Positions 19,621 to 22,423 of a stretch of DNA of 22,423 nucleotides are shown in pieces; positions within the stretch are counted from its first letter, which is position 1; every line of letters begins with the position of its first letter. The translations under genes were made by a program, and so were the position numbers. The notes beneath the pieces were generated by a model. It was not told the DNA's origin and ran no database searches. It saw only the letters and a program-made list of their open reading frames with translations. Source of the DNA: a virus; the IMG/VR virus record IMGVR_UViG_3300029258_001395, positions 1 through 22,423 of that record; one strand, given 5' to 3'.

Positions 19621-20063
19621 GCTACGCTCCCGGTAAATACGCGTACGGGATATGCGATAAAACGGGTTTTAGATATCCGCTGAAAGATCTCGTTTACGAG
19701 TATAAGGACGGCCAGCGCACCGGCATGCGGGTTGGCAAAGACGTCGTTGATCCGGATCACCCTCAAAACTTCCTTGGTCGCGTTCGTGTCGTTGATCCGC
19801 AGGCCCTAAGAGATCCAAGACCAGATCGGGTTGAACCGTATGTTGTATATGTTGGTGTACCCAACGTATACAACTTGGAACCCACGCAGATCGTCGGGCT
19901 TGGCACGATTAACAGTGTTTTTGTCACATCCAATGTAGATGTATCTGTTTCTGGTGTTTCTGCGTCTGGTATTGTTGGTGCGCTGCCGTCAACAGGTGTC
20001 GTTGTTTCTGGGGTGTTTCAGGGAGCGCTGGGTCTGGTGTTGTCGGTGTGTTGCCATCTATAG
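19617..20063 (+). CDS. Repeat-containing structural protein, probably cut short by a frameshift
   Basis: It starts at ATG 19617 (overlapping the previous TGA) and as read gives 148 aa. The N-terminal half has YAPGKYAYGICDKTGFRYPL, YEYKDGQRTGMRVGKDVVDP and HPQNFLGRVRVVDPQALRDP, a compact segment with few repeats that I recall at the start of phage structural proteins. The C-terminus becomes a Val/Gly/Ser repeat (GVSASGIVGALPSTGVV at about residues 113-129) and then turns into an unrelated end (ALGLVLSVCCHL) at TAG 20061-20063. In the minus-one frame the same repeat continues to 20185, so the real protein is probably about 188 aa. It lies between two adaptor-like genes and is likely a virion component. 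Confidence 0.7.
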   Translation: MSYAPGKYAYGICDKTGFRYPLKDLVYEYKDGQRTGMRVGKDVVDPDHPQNFLGRVRVVDPQALRDPRPDRVEPYVVYVGVPNVYNLEPTQIVGLGTINSVFVTSNVDVSVSGVSASGIVGALPSTGVVVSGVFQGALGLVLSVCCHL

Positions 20064-20185
20064 GTGCTACCCCGTCTGGCGTTTCTGCAAGTGGGGAGGT
20101 TGGTGCCTTGCCGTCCACGGGCGTCGTTCTTTCTGGCGCCTCGGGCGCCGGTTCCGTTGGATCTGTCTCGGTTGTGGTAACGTGA
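20015..20185 (+). pseudogene. Out-of-frame continuation of the repeat protein
   Basis: In the frame starting at 20015 the repeat pattern resumes: VSGSAGSGVVGVLPS, then GVSASGEVGALPSTGVV (20078-20128), a final Gly/Ser/Val stretch and TGA 20183-20185. It has no start codon of its own, so it must join the 19617 frame by a minus-one shift near 20010-20018, or the sequence carries a small insertion or deletion there. The nucleotide repeat units (19953-20012 and 20078-20137) are 125 nt apart, which is not a multiple of three. Confidence 0.65.
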
Positions 20186-20228
20186 CCGTGGATGTAGTAA
20201 GATAGCCAGAACCTTTAAGGAGAGCATT

Positions 20229-20498
20229 ATGGCGAAAGCACCCTCTGCACCTCCGGCGCGGCCTTCATCCAAGAAGCGCAATCCCGGCCCCCCTCCCCCT
20301 CGTCCCAAGAAGGCGACGGATGAAGAGATCGAGGCAGCGGAGCGCGGCAACCGCGCCCAGCAGCGTGAGGCCCAAGACTACCGAGATTTTGGCGGTGGCA
20401 AGAAGGCTGGCGGCATGGTTAAGAAGATGGCCGCTGGCGGCAAAATTCGCGGATGTGGCGCCGCAACCAAGGGCACCAAGTATACGCGGGCAGGATAA
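20229..20498 (+). CDS. Basic Pro/Gly/Lys-rich phage protein (89 aa)
   Basis: It starts at ATG 20229 behind AAGGAGAG. The N-terminus is Pro/Ala/Lys-rich (APPARPSSKKRNPGPPPPRP) and disordered-looking. A charged helix follows (ATDEEIEAAERGNRAQQREA), then a basic Gly/Lys tail (MAAGGKIRGCGAATKGTKYT). This tail is close to that of the protein at 17404 (KQGGKVRGDGVCQRGKTKGR). The tail motif 'GGk.RGcGaA.kGtkytR' is frequent in aquatic phages, from memory. It is probably a minor virion or DNA-associated protein. Function is unknown. Confidence 0.82.
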   Translation: MAKAPSAPPARPSSKKRNPGPPPPRPKKATDEEIEAAERGNRAQQREAQDYRDFGGGKKAGGMVKKMAAGGKIRGCGAATKGTKYTRAG

Positions 20499-20504
20499 GT
20501 TCAC

Positions 20505-21158
20505 ATGAACTATTCTCAGCTGGTTCAGGCGATCAAGGACTACACTGAAAACACGGAGACAACCTTCGTGTCTCAGATCCCGTTGTTTGTGCGGCAGGCC
20601 GAGGAACGTATCCATCGGTCTGTGATGATTCCTGAGCTACGCAAAAACGCGACGGCATCCACGACCTCAGGCAATCAGTACCTCGCCCGTCCTTCTGACT
20701 TCTTGTCCGTGTTTTCGCTGGCTGTCGTGGACAGCGATGGGGACTACAACTACCTCCTTGATAAGGACGTAAACTTTATCAGGGAGGCGTACCCGTCCAG
20801 CGCGACTCAGGGCTTGCCTAAGTTCTACGCGCAGTTTGACGGCGAGCAGTCCAACCAAAGCACGCAGGGAAATTTCATTCTCGGCCCCACGCCGGATGCC
20901 GCGTACACTGTAGAGCTTCATTACTACTATGAGCCTCAGTCCATTGTTACGGCATCCACCTCTTGGTTGGGAGAAAACGCTGAAAGCGTTCTTTTGTACG
21001 GCAGCTTGATCGAAGCCTATACCTTCATGAAGGGCGAGGCCGACATTCTTGCTCAGTATGAGGAGCGCTACAGAGAGGCCTTGGCACAGATGAATGTTGT
21101 CAGTGTCAGGGGTATGCGCGATGAGTATCGCGATGGAAGACTGGAGAGAACGCCTTAG
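20505..21158 (+). CDS. Phage adaptor protein (217 aa)
   Basis: It starts at ATG 20505 (MNYSQLVQAIKDYTENTETT). Features are FVSQIPLFVRQAEERIHRSV, ASTTSGNQYLARPSDFLSVF and YLLDKDVNFIREAYPSSATQ, then PKFYAQFDGE and a C-terminal YGSLIEAYTFMKGEADILAQ with LAQYEERYREALAQMN. The 'l...i..yten.e..f...ip.fi..AE.ri.r....p..r' start and 'LP.df...' middle are typical of SU10-type adaptor proteins, which bind under the portal and connect to the tail. The two adaptor-like proteins of this window probably form successive connector rings, or an adaptor and a nozzle. No enzymatic motif is seen. Confidence 0.85.
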   Translation: MNYSQLVQAIKDYTENTETTFVSQIPLFVRQAEERIHRSVMIPELRKNATASTTSGNQYLARPSDFLSVFSLAVVDSDGDYNYLLDKDVNFIREAYPSSATQGLPKFYAQFDGEQSNQSTQGNFILGPTPDAAYTVELHYYYEPQSIVTASTSWLGENAESVLLYGSLIEAYTFMKGEADILAQYEERYREALAQMNVVSVRGMRDEYRDGRLERTP

Positions 21159-21167
21159 GGAGGCATC

Positions 21168-21860
21168 ATGAAGTACAAGCACCTGAAGGGCGCAAGCATC
21201 GCCCTTGTCGCCATGGGGAAGTCCAATGGCAATTACAACACAGCACTCGCGCATGGCGCTCAGTATGATGAAGTCTGGGGAATCAATGTCATGGGGGCGG
21301 TCTACCCACTAGACCGCCTTTTTATGCTAGACCCTGCAAGCAGATTTTTGGACACTGAACTTGCCGGTACTCAGACGGCACCCATGCGCCGCATGCTGAC
21401 GCGCGAACAGCCGTTTCCGATCTATACATGCGAGCTTGATTATCGGTGCCCGTCGCTGGTGGAGTATCCGCTCGCCGACGTGATAAGCGAACTCAAAATG
21501 TGTTACTTCAACAACACAGCTGCGTATGCCTTGGCATATGCCCTGTATCAGGGCGTGGGACAGATATCTCTTTTTGGGCTTGATTACACATATCGATCCA
21601 ACCTGATGATTGCTGAGGCCGGTCGTGGTTGCTGCGAGTTTTGGCTGGCCATGATGGCATCAAAGGGCATCAAGATAAATGTGGCGCCTGAGTCATCTCT
21701 CCTCGATACGGATGTGCCAGACCACGAAAAACTGTATGGATACCACCGACTAGACAATCCCCTTGTTGCAAGCTTCGAGGGTGACAATCTTACAATTACG
21801 CGCATGTCTGACGCTGCTCATCCTCCTGAGCCGCAAGATCCGCTTCTCTACAAGGGCTGA
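21168..21860 (+). CDS. DUF115/MAF-like or glycosyltransferase-like protein (230 aa)
   Basis: It starts at ATG 21168 behind AGGGAGG. The N-terminus is a Rossmann-type strand and loop (SIALVAMGKSNGNY), then DEVWGINVMGAVYPLDRLFM with LDPASRF, then CYFNNTAAYALAYALYQGVG and QISLFGLDYTYRS. 'aLVgmG.S...y', 'd.vWgin......dr.f.mD', 'N..ayalayAl..G...i.lfGlDY' is the pattern of DUF115/MAF_flag10 and some sialyltransferase-like proteins, a nucleotide-sugar or pterin-binding fold. Phage versions might modify virion or host glycans. It sits among virion genes. The assignment is from motif memory, and the enzymatic activity is unproven. Confidence 0.65.
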   Translation: MKYKHLKGASIALVAMGKSNGNYNTALAHGAQYDEVWGINVMGAVYPLDRLFMLDPASRFLDTELAGTQTAPMRRMLTREQPFPIYTCELDYRCPSLVEYPLADVISELKMCYFNNTAAYALAYALYQGVGQISLFGLDYTYRSNLMIAEAGRGCCEFWLAMMASKGIKINVAPESSLLDTDVPDHEKLYGYHRLDNPLVASFEGDNLTITRMSDAAHPPEPQDPLLYKG

Positions 21861-21862
21861 CC

Positions 21863-22153
21863 ATGTTCACAGCAAAGCTTGATATGAACGTCGGAACTGT
21901 TGGCGTAGTGACTTCCAATAACGGAGGTCATTCGCCAGAACAGGTTGCAGAGCTGTGCGTAGACAAGATCATCTCGATCTCGGATCAAGCACATCCCGCG
22001 CTTCAACAGCAAGCTCATGCCTTTCGCGAGCAGTTGTTGAAGATTGTCGCACATTACATTAAGATGGGCGCACAACAAGATCGCGCCACGGTGTGCGCAA
22101 AGCTACGCGAAGCTGGGTTCAATGATCTAGCCGACCAAATCAGGAGACTCTGA
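21863..22153 (+). CDS. Conserved phage protein of unknown function (96 aa)
   Basis: It starts at ATG 21863, 2 nt after the previous stop. The sequence has VGVVTSNNGGHSPEQVAELC, VDKIISISDQAHPALQQQAH and IVAHYIKMGAQQDRATVCAK. 'NNgGhspeqvAe.cvdkii.isd.a.p.i..QA.afr..i..vv..Yik.a..sdr.t..' is a signature I know from many aquatic phages, with unknown function. The protein is largely helical. Its TGA ends one base before the next ATG (TGACATG). Confidence 0.85.
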   Translation: MFTAKLDMNVGTVGVVTSNNGGHSPEQVAELCVDKIISISDQAHPALQQQAHAFREQLLKIVAHYIKMGAQQDRATVCAKLREAGFNDLADQIRRL

Positions 22154-22154
22154 C

Positions 22155-22423
22155 ATGGCTATCTCTCAAGCGATGTGCACAAGTTTTAAGCAGGAAATCC
22201 TGCAAGGCGTGCACAACTTCTCGACCGGCGGCAACACCTTCAAGCTGGCGCTGTACACCGCGACCGCTACGCTTGGCGCTTCGACCACGGCGTATGCCAC
22301 GACCAACGAGGTTGGTGATTCTGGCTCGTACTCGGCTGGCGGCGGTGCCCTGACCAACGTGACCCCAACCACCTCGGGCACCACGGCGTTCACCGATTTC
22401 GCGGACATCTCGTTCACGACGGC
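22155..22423 (+). CDS. Virion structural protein, truncated by the window edge
   Basis: It opens at ATG 22155 behind AGGAG and runs off the right edge after about 89 codons. It begins MAISQAMCTSFKQEILQGVH, then NFSTGGNTFKLALYTATATL and TTAYATTNEVGDSGSYSAGG. 'maisqamctSFK.ElL.G.hnF.....t.fKlALYts.AtL...t..Y..tnEv...Gy.aGG' is a very common start of phage structural proteins, often next to tail or head genes. The C-terminus is missing. Its first residues resemble those of the capsid protein. Confidence 0.85.
   Translation, partial: MAISQAMCTSFKQEILQGVHNFSTGGNTFKLALYTATATLGASTTAYATTNEVGDSGSYSAGGGALTNVTPTTSGTTAFTDFADISFTT

Noticed and set aside
19983-20030. Programmed minus-one ribosomal frameshift
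   Set aside because: No X-XXY-YYZ slippery heptamer is in frame at the switch, so an indel or sequence error fits better.

Overview
The window reads as part of the genome of an uncultured tailed phage (Caudoviricetes) with a podovirus-like gene set. By eye it is GC-rich with bacterial Shine-Dalgarno sites, which suggests a proteobacterial host, probably aquatic. The host is inference: many of the small genes look, from memory, like families common in metagenomic aquatic phages. No integrase, repressor, tRNA, rRNA, CRISPR array or insertion sequence was seen. The window cuts a gene at each end.

Left arm (1-4005, minus strand): a run of small accessory genes, mostly of unknown function. They are a truncated gene at 1-175, a zinc-ribbon protein, three conserved small acidic proteins, a 119-aa protein and a 200-aa Ala/Lys-rich protein that ends at a strong intrinsic terminator. 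Two long non-coding stretches lie among them, 1282-1792 and 2229-3240. This arm carries ten copies of a 19-nt palindrome, GTTATGC-N5-GCATAAC, which I did not find in the rest of the window. The 2229-3240 stretch also holds inverted and direct repeats and a good plus-strand sigma70-like promoter running into a strongly folded region with no plus-strand gene after it. It is the best candidate here for a replication origin, control region or small RNA.

Divergent control region (3878-4249): candidate promoters point both ways across a C/G-tract-rich spacer.

Right arm (4250-22423, plus strand): a tightly packed late operon in classic order. It runs terminase small subunit, a small protein, terminase large subunit, portal, a small protein, GroES-like co-chaperonin, scaffold-like protein, a conserved 148-aa protein, decoration-like protein and major capsid protein, then a terminator. 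A self-contained HNH endonuclease gene with its own promoter follows. Next come two virion-like proteins around a tiny coiled-coil gene, and a lysis cassette of holin-like protein, M15 endolysin with a C-terminal membrane anchor, i-spanin and overlapping o-spanin. After that are a metallophosphoesterase with an N-terminal helix-turn-helix, a series of tiny basic Gly/Lys-rich proteins mixed with conserved phage proteins, two head-tail adaptor-like proteins, a repeat-containing structural protein with an apparent frameshift, a possible DUF115-type protein, and the start of another structural gene.

Together the right arm packages DNA (terminase, portal), builds the head (co-chaperonin, scaffold, capsid, decoration), joins head to tail (adaptors) and lyses the host. 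The left arm is probably the end of an early or accessory module. The most unusual content is the palindrome family, the structured promoter-bearing intergenic region, the membrane-anchored endolysin, the frameshifted repeat protein and the cluster of very basic mini-proteins.
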